A stretch of 64,000 bases of DNA from Malania oleifera (GCF_029873635.1 NC_080420.1:30309032-30373031), one strand, 5' to 3'. Counted from the stretch's first letter, positions 1 to 11,509 are shown. Numbers and translations are program-made. The notes: generated by a model from the letters alone, not told the origin.

Positions 1-551
1 AATCAATTTTGAAAAGAAACTCTGGGTAAACTAGATAAAGAATCGTTGATGCAGCCACCACCATCCATGGCCTCGTCGTCCTTCTCTATCATCCATGACC
101 TCATTGTCCTTCATCACCCTCCACGACCTCGTTGTCTGCTTCATCACCATCAAGGTCGAGGATTCTGAAGTTGGGCCCTAGATTGTAGATTGAGCCTTAT
201 TGTTCGAGAACTTCCCCCTCAAGGATGATGCCGCAGCAAGCCATAGTCGCCTATGCTGTCATGGTCTCTCACTGTCGAAGCTCGCATCACCATCATGGTG
301 GATCCATCCTCGATGCTAAAGTTCCATTGTCTTCTTCAATGAAATAAGATTTTTGTTCAAAACAAATTTTAAATTAAAATATAATTTATTTATTTAAAAT
401 AAATTAAAATATATTTAGGTCGATCCAGGCGGCGTTGATGGTGTCGATGGAGTTCGACTGGGCGGTGGTGATCGTGACAATCTCAGTGGCTATGATTGTT
501 AGCTTTATGATGTTTTTGTGGCAGATGAGATCGAGGGAGCAAGGGAAGGAT

Positions 552-700
552 AATGTATTTGAATTTGAATTTGTATAATGTATTTGTATTTAAATTTGAA
601 TTTGTATAATATATTTGTATTTGAATTTGAATTTGTATAATATATTTGTATTTTTATTTAAATTTGAATTTGAATTTGAATTTGAATTTTGAATAATTTA
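552..700. repeat. AT-rich tandem repeat inside the CACTA element
   Basis: Degenerate head-to-tail copies of TTGAATTTGAATTTG and TATAATATATTTGTATT alternate across about 150 bp. Nothing indicates coding. Confidence 0.75.
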
Positions 701-799
701 TGATTTTTTTAGCAATTATGGTTTAATGTTATGTATACAAAAATGTAATTACAGATTTTTACAAAAATTAATAATTGAAAAAAAAATTAATTTAAAATT

Positions 800-1205
800 A
801 TTAGTGAAGGTTTCAAAACCGTCACTAATAATTGCCTTTTTTTTAAGAGTTTTAGTGAAGGTTTTCAAACCTTCACTATTAATATAGTATTAGTGACGAT
901 TTTATAGTATTAGTGACGGTTTGAAAACCGTCACTAATAGTTTCCTGTGAGCAATAGTGAGGATTTTCAAACCGTCACTAATAATAGAGCATTAGTGACG
1001 AATTTAAAAACGTCACTAATATTATGGCTTTAGTGACGATTTTTTATCGAGTCAATGTAGAATTTATAGTAACGGGTTTAGGTTTTTTAGTGACGGTTTT
1101 AATCCGTCACTAATACTCTATTATTAGTGACAATTTGAAAAATCCGTCACTAATAAGTATTAGTAACGGCAGATATAGCGACTAATTCAAAACTGTCACT
1201 AATAA
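800..1205. repeat. CACTA subterminal inverted repeats (TTAGTGACGG type)
   Basis: At least eight copies of TTAGTGACGGTTT or its reverse complement AAACCGTCACTAATA occur in both orientations, several as near-perfect hairpins (for example around 908-940). This is the subterminal repeat pattern of plant CACTA elements and supports the terminus call at 1222. Confidence 0.85.
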
Positions 1206-1222
1206 CCTTATTTTTTGTAGTG

Positions 1223-1364
1223 CGCCCCAAGCTGAGAAAGGTCAAGGCGTGCATAGTACTTGGAATTAGGCAGGCAAGACCTGTATGCAATCTCTGTAAA
1301 TATGACATTTATGGCATTTCCTAGTGTATTCTATGCAATCTCTTTCCATGGTTATCCAATAGTA
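1223..1364 (-). pseudogene. Tat-lineage gypsy integrase fragment (zinc-finger part)
   Basis: Read on the minus strand, this short piece encodes a typical Tat/Retand integrase start with the core motif KCHKC (from the HHCC zinc-binding region) and a nearby MERDCIEYTR stretch. It continues, in the same frame, the fragment that stops at 10615: the SIRE-like copia element 1370-10614 sits between the two halves. At 1222/1223 it is broken again by the CACTA terminus. It therefore records two separate insertions into one older gypsy element. Non-functional. Confidence 0.75.
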
Positions 1365-1784
1365 CCTGCTGTTGACTCTACGAGTCCAATCTTGTTTTAA
1401 TAATGACAAATCACTTGATATTTGATCTGTGCATTGAGTTTGTGAACAGGACTTACACTAAGCATGCACGGAAAGTTAACAAATCTTGGCAAGATCCATG
1501 GAACTCAAAGAGTACGAGAATCAAGATGCAAGCGGCAAAGTTCAAGAATATCTTGGGAAAGGGTATTTAGAACTCATGTACTTACATTTTCGTATGATTT
1601 AATTTGAGGCTCATTATAACACAGAATGGTTTTAGGATTCATGCATTTCATATACACCATTAAGAAACTCTCATGGACCTTGAAATGTTTTCAAAATCAT
1701 GAAAAATATGTTTTATGAAAGACTCAAGAAAAGGAGCCAAGCAGATTTTTAATTAGAAATGAAAATTTGAGAAAATGGGGACTT

Positions 1785-2035
1785 TGGTCGCCTAAACTCA
1801 AACCTCAGGCGCCTGTAGAATTTCTTTGATTGCCTGAAGATTAAGTTCAATAGCCTGAAGAATTAAATGGAGAAAACAAAACCTGGCCGAGGCTCTTCGG
1901 TCACCTGACCTTGGAACCTCAGGCGCCTGCAATCACCACTTCAGTCGACTGACCCTGTATTCCAACGTGATTTTTCAAGGCTTAAGGAACTTCAATCACC
2001 TGGACCTTTACCCTTATGCACCTGAAGTCGCGAGG
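1785..2035 (+). repeat. Short palindromic motif cluster in LTR U3
   Basis: Repeated motifs of the type GGTCGCCTGA and CTCAGGCGCCTGAAG, centred on CAGGCGCCTG, recur every 25-50 bp, ending about 85 bp before the TATA box. The same cluster is in the 3' LTR at 9078-9335. See findings for the equivalent layout in other LTR families. Confidence 0.7.
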
Positions 2036-2119
2036 TTGCTAAAAACCAGATTTTTATTAAATGAACTCGCGAGCCATCTGATTGATCCAACGGCTAAGAT
2101 CAATCCTAAGGGTCATTTA

Positions 2120-2129
2120 CTATATATAC
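2120..2129 (+). promoter_or_regulatory. Probable LTR TATA box (5' LTR)
   Basis: CTATATATAC, about 750 bp into the LTR and followed by a transcribed-leader-like sequence. The same sequence is at 9418-9427 in the 3' LTR. Confidence 0.6.
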
Positions 2130-3337
2130 TAAATGTCTAAACCCTAGAAGAAAGCAAAGACACACAACAAGAAAAATATACATCTGATTGCAAGACTTGA
2201 ACCCTAGAGCTGATTTCCTGCACTCCTTCCATCTTCATTAGGCAAATCTCTTCGGAAAATCAAAGGGGTTTCATTATCTCTTTCAACTGTACCTCAATCG
2301 TCTAGTGAGGTTTGATCTTTCAAATTTTTATTTCTCAAGAACCTCTCATCACATCTTCTGTTTTCTCGAGTGTCTTTAGAAAGAGTTTTTTTTTTTTTAT
2401 CTTGAGTGTGCATACACATATAAAAGTTGATTTTTGTAAAAAAAAAAAAAAAACATTTTGTGAGAAAGTCTTGTTAGCTTGGTTCATTGATTGTTGGAAT
2501 CAAGAGTATATAAACATATATATTTTTTTTTCATAGGGTCTTTTTATTGAAAAATCTAGTTTGGTGGAAAGATTGAACTTTGAAAGAAACTTTGTGAGTT
2601 TATTGTGTTTGTCTTCAAGACAGTTTTTTTTGTTAACTAGTTTGCTTCAAATATACTTGTGCATCTTTACAAAGTGAATCAAGAACCCTAGTTGACTCCA
2701 AAGCATTCCAAATATATTTTCACTTGGGAGTTTTGATTAAATAGGGATTTGTGTGTTCAAGCATATCATACATAAAACGAGTTTATCGTTTTCATTCATT
2801 CACGAGCTTCAAGTTATATCATATGTTAATGTGCTAGGAAATTGAATTGTACTCACAAGCTTTTGTTAGAAGCATTGTTTTGAGTGTTATATTCAGATTT
2901 CATTGTAAACACGGTTTGGGTTGTGAACCAGGTGTGTAGAGGAAGCTGTACCTCTTGTGAGCAGCAGATAAGGAGGGAGCTATACCTCTTGTAAGTAGCG
3001 GTTTGTAAGGGAAGCTCCGTCCCACTTTAAGGAGCAGGGTTTTAGTGAATCCTTGAGTGGTTGCTTAAGGCGAGGACGTAGGCCAAGTCGGTTAAACCTC
3101 GTAAAATCGCGTTTGTCTTCTCTCTTCCCTCTACTCTTTATTTTCTGCATTGTATTTAAATTGAGTATATTGCATGCATAGATAGGATTGCCACACGCAT
3201 ACATAATTGAGCAACAAGAAGTAGTTGGTAAATTTATAAGAAGTGTGTAAAAGGAAATTAAGTGGCTTAAAATTTTTTTTAATATCCAATTCACCCACCC
3301 CCCCCCCCCCACTTAGGATTACACCTGATTCAACATT

Positions 3338-3350
3338 TGGTATCAGAGCA
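3338..3350 (+). other. Primer-binding site (initiator tRNA-Met type)
   Basis: TGGTATCAGAGCA begins 2 bp after the 5' LTR end; it matches the usual complement of the 3' end of plant initiator methionine tRNA. Confidence 0.9.
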
Positions 3351-3390
3351 AGTTTACTTAGATTTGATAGTTAATTTGTAAAACGATCAC

Positions 3391-4521
3391 ATGGCACACA
3401 TTGGTGTAACTCCATTTGGTGAGAGACACTCATCCACTAGACCACCCATTTTCTGTGGTGTAAATTACACCTATAGGAAACGTAGGATGAGCATATATCT
3501 ACTGAACATAGATTGGAAGGTCTGGAAAATTATGACTAAAGGAAATCACATTCCCATGAAAGTCATTGATAAGATTAATGTACCTAAAACTGAAGATGAA
3601 TATATTGAAGAGGATTGGAAGTCGGTTCAAAGTAATGCCACAGCCATGAATATACTTTTCTGTGCACTAGATGTTAATGAATTTAATAGGATAGTGACAT
3701 GTAACTCACCTAAGAAATTTGGGAAAAATTAGAAGTTACATATGAAGGCACTAAGGAAGTAAAGGATAGTAGAATAGACATGTTTACTAGTGAATATGAA
3801 GCATTTAAAATGACAATTGATGAATCCATACAATCCATGTACACTAGATTCACACACATCATTAACTCTTTAAATGCTCTTGGAAAAACTTACCCCTCTT
3901 ATGAGTTGATCAGGAAAATACTCAGGGGATTACCTCCAGTGTGGGAAGCAAAAGCTACTGCAATAGCAGAAGGGAGAAATCTCAAGGAGATGTCCATGGA
4001 CAAACTCATTGGATCACTCATCACTTATGAGCTGGCAATAAACGAAAGGAAAAATGAACAGCAAAGCTAAGAAGGTCACTGCACTTAAGGCATCATCAAG
4101 CTATTCAAGTGAAGGAAGCGATTCCGAAACAAATGATGACATGGCCTTGCTAACAAAGAAGTTCGGAAAGTTCTTGAAGAAGAACAAAAAGTTCAACAGA
4201 AAATTTCGGAACTCTAAATCGAAAAAAGGAGAGCAAAGCATGAAGAAAAAGAAGGATGATCCACCAACATGCTACAATTTCTGAGAAGTTGGACACATCA
4301 AGCCCGAGTGCCCCAAACTCATAAAAGCTTTAAGGAAAAATAAGAAGGCGCTGAAATTCAGTTGGGATACACACAGCACTAGTAGTTCAAAATCTGAATC
4401 TAGAGACGACGAGGTTGCCAATCTGTGTCTAATGGCACATGATGACCTTGAGGTACAATCATCTCGTTCATCATCTTCATACTACTCTAGTGAATCTAAA
4501 AATGAAAATAATATGATGTAA
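3391..4521 (+). pseudogene. copia gag (capsid/nucleocapsid), broken
   Basis: Starts with ATG at 3391, 40 bp after the primer-binding site. The N-terminus has the copia gag pattern RPPIFCGVNY followed by an RRM segment. The middle (about 3780-4060) has the helix-rich capsid region with the YELIRKILRGLP motif. The C-terminal part is lysine-rich and ends in a CCHC zinc knuckle at about 4270-4315 (CYNF, stop, EVGHIKPEC). Damage seen: a stop at 3730-3732, a frame change near 4060-4075, and a stop at 4282-4284 replacing a knuckle cysteine. It would have formed the virus-like particle; it cannot now make a full protein. Confidence 0.88.
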
Positions 4522-4555
4522 TATGATGAACTGAACAAAGAATACCTATACACTA

Positions 4556-5057
4556 TTAAAATGCTTGAGAAAAGAAAATTTTTGAGTTAAGAAGTAAAGT
4601 CAAAGAACTTTCAAATCTTGTTGAACACCAAAATGAATCCCATGCATCTTTCATAAAGGATAAAGATTTGAAAATTGAGGAGATAGAAAAGGACTTGAAA
4701 GACAAATTTGAAATTATCTGTAAATTTACTGAAGGAAAAAACAATTTTGAAAAGCTCTTAGGATCTCAAAGAAATTCTCTAGAAAATGAAGGGCTCGGTT
4801 TTAATGGTAAAGAAAATATAAGGAAAAGACAACTTTACATGGGGTATTTCACAAAAGAATCAAAGTCATTTGTTCTAACTAAGAATCATTATAGATATAC
4901 TACATGCTTCAAATGTAGAAGGTTGGGTCACATACATTTTGACTGTCCTTTCAAAAACAAAGATGTAAAAATTAGGAAAGTATGGAAGGTTAAAGGTGAA
5001 TCTAGCACTAACCCTCCTGGACCCAAGACAATCTACGTACCAAAGCTAGTTGTTTAA
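4556..5057 (+). pseudogene. gag-pol linker with a second zinc knuckle
   Basis: The segment after gag encodes an acidic/lysine-rich, coiled-coil-like stretch (about 4668-4750). A second knuckle, CFKCRRLGHIHFDC, follows at 4906-4945, and then a proline-rich join into the protease. A second knuckle between gag and protease is a feature I associate with the SIRE lineage. Stops near 4519-4590 separate it from gag. Confidence 0.7.
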
Positions 5058-6547
5058 TTGTATCTTGAAGATTTTCTTAAGATCCACATCTTCAAAAGAT
5101 AGATGGTATATGGATAGCGGATGCTCACACCACATGACCGGAGACAAATCAAAATTCACATCCTTCACACTCAAGGATGAAGGGTTTGTTACTTTTGGAG
5201 ATAATGCTAAGGGAAGGATCACAGGTGTCGGTAAAGTCGGTAATGATTCCTCACTCATTATTGATGATGTTTTATTAGTTAAAGGTCTAAAGCACAATTT
5301 ATTGAGCATAAGTCAACTATGTGATAAAGGCTACAAAGTATCATTTGAACATGACAAATGCATAGTTGAACACAAAACTGATAATAAGATACTGTTCATT
5401 ACTAAGCGACATGAAAACATATACACCACAAGTTTTGATAACCTAACATCACAAAATGTAACATGCTTTTCTACTATGAATGAAATAAGTTGGATTTGGC
5501 ATAGGAGACTAGGACACGCAAACATGGATTTAATTTCAAAATTAGTTAAGAAAGAATTAGTTAAGGGACTGCCCAAGACAAATTTTGTGAAAGATAAAAT
5601 CTGTGATGCATGCCAACTAGGAAATCAAGTAAAAACAAGTTTTAAGAAGAAGAAAGAGATCTCCACTACTAGGCCACTTCAAATGCTGCACTTAGACTTA
5701 TTTGGACCAAACCAAATTCAAAGTTTAGGAGGAAAATCATACGTTTTTTTCATAGTTGATGACTTCTCAAGATACACATGGGTACTATTCTTAGGTCATA
5801 AAGATGAAGCATGTGAAAATTTTATAAATCTATGCAAGAGAGTACAAAATGAAAATGGATACACAATTACCAAAATTCGAAATGATAGGGGTAGAGAGTT
5901 TAAAAATCAAAGCATGGAAGACTATTGTAACTCATTAGGAATTGCCCATAATTTTTCAGCTCCTAGAACACCATAACAAAATGGCATAGTTGAAAGAAAG
6001 AATAGATCTATACAAGAAATGGCCAAAACTATGCTTAACGAACATAAAACCCAAATACTTCTGGGCCGAGGCAATGAATACTGCCTGCTATGTACTAAAT
6101 AGAGTTCTAATTAGACCATCACTTAATAAGACTCCTTACAAGTTATGGAATGGCCATAGACCAAACATATCATATTTTCATGTTTTTGGCTGTAAGTGTT
6201 TTGTGCTTAGAGACAATGTGCATTTAGGAAAATTCGATGTAAAATCTGATGAAGGTATCTTCCTAGGGTATGCCTTAGATAGTAAAGCCTATAAAGTATA
6301 TAATAAACGAACATTGACAGTCATAGAATCTATTCATGTAATGTTCGATGAGACAAATCCCTTCTCCAAAAGAATTGATGAAGATGAACTTGAATTAAAC
6401 AAGAAACTAAAAGAACTATCAATTGAGAATGATTCAAAAAAGAAAATTGAACTTAATGAACCATCCATTGAAATTGATCAAACTACAAATGAGGCTAATG
6501 AACCACCTAGAGAATGGAAATACATAAAGAATCATCTCATTGATTAA
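5050..6547 (+). pseudogene. copia protease and integrase, broken
   Basis: The protease is recognised by WYMDSGCSHHMTG at 5101-5139, which contains the DSG active-site triad. The integrase starts about 5490 with the HHCC domain (WHRRLGHANMD, then CDACQLG) and continues with the DDE core: HLDLFG at 5690-5708, FSRYTW near 5765, and IRNDRGREFKN near 5875. A stop at 5974-5976 falls within the conserved PRTPxQNGIVERKN motif, in place of a CAA codon. Reading continues from 5977 through the C-terminal region (KYFWAEAMNTACYVLNR) and VMFDETNP. Another stop at 6545-6547 ends the segment. These enzymes would process the polyprotein and insert the cDNA; this copy is inactive. Confidence 0.9.
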
Positions 6548-7640
6548 ATAATAGGTGAACCATTACGTGGAGTATCCACTCGCTCCTCTCTTAGGAACAT
6601 GATGAGTCATTGTGCATTTTTATCACAAGAAGAACCTAAGAATGTGAGTGAAACTATAGAGGATGAATCTTGGGTGCTATCCATGCAAGAGGAATTAAAT
6701 CAATTTGAAAGAAATAGAGTATAGACTTTAGTTCCCAGACTAGAGGATAAGTCAATCATAGGGACCAAATGGATATATAAGAATAAGAAAGATGAAAATG
6801 GAATAGTTGTGAGAAATAAGGCTAGATTAGTAGCTCAGGGATATAACCAAGAAGAAGGTATAGATTTTGAAGAAACATTTGCCCCTGTAGCTAGGATGGA
6901 AGCCATACGAATGTTATTAGCATACGCAGCTTTTAAGGATTTCAAGCCATATCAAATGGACGTGAAAAGCACATTTTTAAATGGCTACATAAATGAGGAA
7001 GTGTATGTAGAACAACCCCTAGCGTTTGAAAACCATAAGAATTCAAATCATGTTTATAAACTAACAAAGGCCTTGTCCAGTTTAAAGCAAGCTCCTAGAG
7101 CTTGGTATGAAAGGCTAAGCGGATTTCTATTGGAAAATGGATTTATAAGAGGAAAGATAGATACAACCCTATTCATAAAGGTTAAGAAAGATGATATTCT
7201 CCTAGTGCAAGTAAATGTAGATGACATCATCTTTGGCGCTACCGATAAAGAATTGTGTAATGAATTTGCCAATACAATGCAAAATGAATTTGAGATGAGC
7301 ATGATAGGTGAACTAAATTTCTTCTTAGGACTTTAGATTAAACAAGAAAATCATGGAATATTCATAAATCAATCAAAGTATATTAGAGACCTACTCAAAA
7401 AGTTTAACATGGAAGACGAAAAAATACTAGGTACACCTATGAGCACTTCATTGAAATTAAATAAAGATGAACAAGGTATACCAGTAGATGTCAAACTATA
7501 TCGTGGAATGATAGGTAGCTTGTTATACCTGACTGCCAATAGACCAGATATAATGTTTAGCGTATATTTGTGCGCAAGATTTCAGTCTGCTCCGAAAGAG
7601 TCTCACTTGCTAGCTGTTAAACGTATACTTAGATATTTCA
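6548..7640 (+). pseudogene. copia reverse transcriptase, broken
   Basis: Typical copia RT motifs appear in order: [20 protein letters not shown] (6820-6880), [13 protein letters not shown] (6945-6985), [11 protein letters not shown] (7075-7110), and the catalytic box as [11 protein letters not shown] (7210-7245), where the usual YVDD tyrosine is asparagine. The region after the box (GSLLYLTANRPDI, 7515-7552) is intact. Stops lie at 6722-6724 (in place of tryptophan) and 7334-7336 (in place of glutamine). It would copy the genomic RNA into cDNA. Confidence 0.9.
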
Positions 7641-7689
7641 TAGGAACCGTGGACATTGGGTTATGGTATCCTAAGCACACATCATTTGA

Positions 7690-8193
7690 GATTCTTAGTT
7701 ATTCAGATGCTGATTATGTGGGTATTAAAGTGGATAGGAAGAGCACTAGTGGTACTTTTCACTTCTTAGGACACTCCTTGGTCTCTTGGTTTTCCAAGAA
7801 ACAAAATTCAGTCGCTCTTTCCACAGCTAAAGCTGTGCTAAAGCTGAATACATAACGGCAGGTAGTTGTTGTGCTCAAACGCTTTACATGAAGCAACAAC
7901 TGAAGGATTTTGGATTAAACTATGAAACAATTCCCATAAGATGCGATAATACGAGTGCAATAAATATCTCAAAGAATCTCATATTACATTCACGAACTAA
8001 GCACATAGAAATACGACATCACTTTCTTCGTGACCATGTGCAAAAAGGGGATGTAACATTAGAGTTTGTCTGCACGGATGAACAATGGGCTGATATATTC
8101 ACGAAACCACTTATGGAGGATAGATTTATCCAAATTAGGCGTGAATTAGGTCTCATGCATAGTCGAGAGGTTGCTTGGAATCGTGTTAGATGA
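7690..8193 (+). pseudogene. copia RNase H, frameshifted
   Basis: RNase H motifs are present: YSDADYVG (7699-7722), RKSTSGTFHFLG (7737-7772), then SKKQNSVALSTAKA (7795-7835). There the frame is lost through an 11-bp tandem duplication (7826-7836 and 7837-7847). The other frame resumes with RCDNTSAINISKN and KHIEIRHHFLRDHV (about 7938-8040), then DIFTKPL near 8100, and the domain ends at 8193. It would remove the RNA template during reverse transcription. Confidence 0.9.
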
Positions 8194-8605
8194 TATAATT
8201 CAGGGGGAGCAACATCTCTTACGACTTAATCACTTGAAAGTGCATATTATTAATATTTGGTATCAACATTTGGACACATTCAAAACCTTAAGATCTCTAA
8301 GGGGAGAAGAACATAAGGTTGCGTCTACTCATGCTTTATTTGTTTACACCTTTTTGTTGATGTCAGAAGGGGGAGAAAATATGGAAAAGCAAAAATAATA
8401 AAATGGAAGCAAAGAGTCTTGGTAAAACTAATTTGCAAAGGGTGAGATATTCAAAGAGAGAAATCTAGCATATTACATTCATTATGAGCATATTTCATAT
8501 TTCATTTGGATTCAGGCCAAACACTTTGTGTATGAACATGAGCATATTGTCATTCATTGAATATTTGATGCATTAATTGAGGGGGAGCCTTGTTAGGCGT
8601 AACCC

Positions 8606-8639
<34 letters not shown>

Positions 8640-8667
8640 CTCGTGCATTCATCAAAAATGGGGAGAT
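8194..8667 (+). other. 3' untranslated internal region with repeated polypurine tracts
   Basis: No gene. There are four polypurine tracts: CAGGGGGAG (8201), AAGGGGGAG (8368), GAGGGGGAG (8580) and AAAATGGGGAGAT (8655-8667). The last directly abuts the 3' LTR and is the expected plus-strand primer. An (AT)n microsatellite runs 8609-8635. Confidence 0.75.
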
Positions 8668-10614
8668 TGTTGACTCGACGAGTCCAGTATTGTTTTGATA
8701 ATGACAAATCACTTGATATTTGATCTGTGCATTGAGTTTGTGAACAGGACTTACACTAAGGATGCACGGAAAGTTAACAAATCTTGGCAAGTTCCATGGA
8801 ACTCAAAGAGTACGAGAATCAAGATGCAAGCGGCAAAGTTCAAGAATATCTTAGGAAAGAGTATTCAGAACTGATGTACTTACATTTTCGTATGATTTAA
8901 TTTGAGGCTCATTATAACTTAGAATGATTTTAGGATTCATGCATTTCATGTACATCATTAGGAAACTCTCATGGACCTTGAAATGTTTTCAAAATCATGA
9001 AAAATATGTTTTATGAAAGACTCAAGAAAAGGAACCAAGTAAATTTTTAATTAGAAATGAAAATTTGAGAAAATGGGGACTTCGGTCGCCTGAACTCAAA
9101 CCTTAGGCGCCTAAAAAATTTCTTTGGTTGCCTAAAGATTAAGTTCAGTAGCCTAAAAAATTAAATGGAGAAGACAGAACCTGGCCGAGGCTCTTCGGTC
9201 GCGTGACCTTGGAACCTCAGGCGCCTGAAGTCACCACTTCGGTCAACTGACCTTGTATTCCAACGTGATTTTTCAAGGCTTAAGGATCTTCGGTTGCCTA
9301 GACCTTTACCCTCAGGCACCTGAAGTCGTGGGGCTGCTAAAAACCAGATTTTTATTAAGTGAACTCGTGAGCCATCTGATTGATCCAACAGCTAAGATCA
9401 ATCCTCAGGGTCATTTACTATATATACTAAATGTCTAAACCTTAGAAGAAAGCAAAGACACACAACAAGAAAAATATACATCTGATTGCAAGACTTGAAC
9501 CCTAGAGCTAATTTTCTGCACTCCTTCCATCTTCATTGGGCAAATCTCTTTGGAAAATCATAGGGGTTTCATTATCTCTTTCAATTGTACCTCAATTGTC
9601 TAGTGAGGTTTGATCTTTCAAGTTTTTATTTCTCAAGAACCTCTCATCACATCTTCTATTTTCTTGAGTATCTTTAGAAAGAGTTTTTTTTTTTTATCTT
9701 GAGTGTGCATACACATATAAAAGTTGATTTTTGAATTAAAAAAAAAACATTTTGTGAGAAAGTCTCGTTAGCTTGGTTCATTGATTGTTGGAATCAAGAG
9801 TATATAAACATATATATATTTTGTTCATAGGGTCTTTTTATTGAAAAATCTAGTTTGGTGGAAAGATTGAACTTTGAAAGAAACTTTGTAAGTTTATTGT
9901 GTTTGTCTTCAAGACAGTTTTTTTTGCTAACTAGTTTGCTTCAAATATACTTGTGCATCTTTACAAAGTGAATCAAGAACCCTAGTTGACTCCAAAGCAT
10001 TCCAAATATATTTTCCCTTGGGAGTTTTGATTAAATAGGGATTTGTGTATTCTAGCATATCATACATAAAACGAGTTTATCGTTTTCATTCATTCATGAG
10101 CTTCAAATTATATCATATGTTAATGTGCTAGGAAATTGAATTGTACTCACAAGCTTTTGTTGGAAACATTGTTTTGAGTGTTATTTTCAGATTTCATCGT
10201 AAACACGGTTCGGGTTGTGAACCGGGTGTGGGGAGGAAGTTGTACCTCTTGTGAGCAGCGGATAAGGAAGGAGTTGTACCTCTTGTAAGCAGCGGTTTGT
10301 AAGGGAAGCTCCGTCCCACTTTAAGGAGCAGGGTTTTAGTGAATCCTTGAGTGGTTGCTCAAGGCGAGGACGTAGGCCAAGTCGGCTGAATCGCGTTTTT
10401 CTTCTCTCTTCCCTCTACTCTTTATTTTCTACGTTGTATTTAAATTGAGTATATTGCATGCATAGATAGGATTGCCACACACATACATAATTGAGCAACA
10501 AGAAGTAGTTGGTAAATTTATAAGAAGTGTGTAAAAGGAAATTAAGTGGCTTAAAATTTTTTTTAATATCCAATTCACCCCCCCCCCCTTTTTGGGATTA
10601 CACCTGATTCAACA
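8668..10614 (+). repeat. 3' LTR of the SIRE-like element
   Basis: A 1,947-bp copy of the 5' LTR with the same ends, TATA box (9418-9427) and motif cluster. The poly-C run near the end is shorter, and there are scattered point differences. Confidence 0.93.
9078..9335 (+). repeat. Short palindromic motif cluster in LTR U3 (3' copy)
   Basis: The same TTCGGTCGCCTGA / CAGGCGCCTGAAG array as in the 5' LTR, ending about 85 bp before the TATA box at 9418. Confidence 0.7.
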
Positions 10615-11400
10615 CCTGCTCCTTAGGATTTTTTGAGCTAACGAATGACCATCAGCATGAGTACCACAAATCCCTTCATGAACTTCCTGCATCATTTGCT
10701 ATGCCTCTTATGACTCTACGCATCATAGGAGTGTCATTTCATGGTTCCTTTTATATAGTATTTCTGTATCCAGAAAGAATCCCATAGATAGTCTCCTAAT
10801 TGTCTTTTGATCATTATTAAAGGCTTCTATGGGATTCTCCTTCCTTTGAATATAAGTCTTAATGTCATAGAGCCATGGTTTCTTGTCAGCTTCTTCTGTT
10901 ACTACACAATATGTCGACTCTACTTGTATCCTTATCCAAATAGGTTCGATCTCCAATACGAGTTCTACCTTGAATAGAGCTTCTAATGTAGCCAACACAT
11001 CCAGGATTAAATTATTTTCCCAAGGCTAATGGAGTAACTTGATACAGACGAGTTCCTTTATCGTTTCTTGAATGTACTGCTGATACGGTATTAACTTAGC
11101 ATCTTGGGTTTCCCACTCCCCTATTAACTGATGAATTACCAAAGTTGAATCCCCTTTTATAGTTAGTTCTTTAATACCTCGATCTAGAGCGGCTTGCAAA
11201 CCTAACACACAAGCTTCGTACTCCGCCACAGGTAATATTTATTCTCTGGTGATATTAGCACTGCCCTTATTCCATGTCCCCATACATTAGATGCCCATCG
11301 AAGAGAGCCACCCACATAGCATTTTCGACCCAAGTTTATTACAAACCCTCGCTTATAGCGGAGGAATACCATGGATACAACATAAAGTCTCATCACATCA
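10615..11400 (-). pseudogene. Tat-lineage gypsy RNase H and integrase start
   Basis: On the minus strand the order is a second (archaeal-type) RNase H at about 11330-11026, then the linker and integrase start (10998-10615). The RNase H shows GSLRWASNVWGHGI, VLISPENKYY, AEYEACVLGLQAAL and GDSTLVIHQLIGEWETQD. The linker carries IEPIWIRIQ, AFNNDQKTIRRL and EVHEGICGTHADGHS. An extra RNase H of this kind is diagnostic of the Tat (Ogre/Retand) clade. Several frameshifts and stops are present. The integrase continues at 1364-1223 after the copia insertion. On the other side it is cut at about 11400 where chromovirus sequence begins. Confidence 0.8.
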
Positions 11401-11509
11401 TACTCTTATACTAACCTCTCTCTCAAATACATAAAAATAACTAAGAATCACACCACCTACCTTACCTGTCTAGAGCTAACCCTCTCTGAAGACTGTTGGT
11501 ACTTCTAGT

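Larger units (their letters stand above)
1..1222. mobile_element. CACTA (En/Spm-type) DNA transposon, one end only
   Basis: The right terminus is seen directly: the sequence ends TTTTTTGTAGTG at 1222, the reverse complement of the CACTACAAAAA end typical of CACTA elements. Inside it, 800-1205 holds many short direct and inverted subterminal repeats, the usual transposase-binding arrangement of this superfamily. No transposase is visible, so this is an internally deleted element or just one end of a larger one; the left end lies outside the window. Bases 1-360 are richer in G+C and look like a different, perhaps captured, sequence, but I recognise no gene there. The insertion interrupts a Tat-type gypsy integrase that resumes at 1223. 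Confidence 0.8.
1370..3335 (+). repeat. 5' LTR of the SIRE-like element
   Basis: A 1,966-bp direct repeat of 8668-10614 with TG...CA ends. A TATA box CTATATATAC lies at 2120-2129, so U3 is about the first 780 bp. A cluster of short GGCGCC-centred motifs precedes it at 1785-2035. A poly-C run (about 3299-3310) sits near the 3' end. Scattered substitutions and homopolymer length changes against the 3' LTR indicate an insertion of moderate age. Confidence 0.93.
1370..10614 (+). mobile_element. Complete Ty1/copia LTR retrotransposon, SIRE/Maximus-like
   Basis: A 9,245-bp element bounded by two LTRs (1370-3335 and 8668-10614). Both begin TGTTGACTC and end GATTCAACA, giving TG...CA ends within a 6-bp inverted repeat. 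A perfect 5-bp target duplication CCTGC flanks it (1365-1369 and 10615-10619). Internal order is PBS, gag, protease, integrase, reverse transcriptase and RNase H, which is the copia order. Wording of the integrase and post-integrase region (for example VMFDETNP) and multiple polypurine tracts before the 3' LTR resemble the SIRE/Maximus lineage. The coding region has at least six stops and two frameshifts, so it is defective. No envelope-like second ORF is present between RNase H and the 3' LTR. Confidence 0.93.

Noticed and set aside
8194-8667. Possible envelope-like second ORF of a SIRE element
   Set aside because: Only about 470 bp separate RNase H from the 3' LTR and no coding signal is present.
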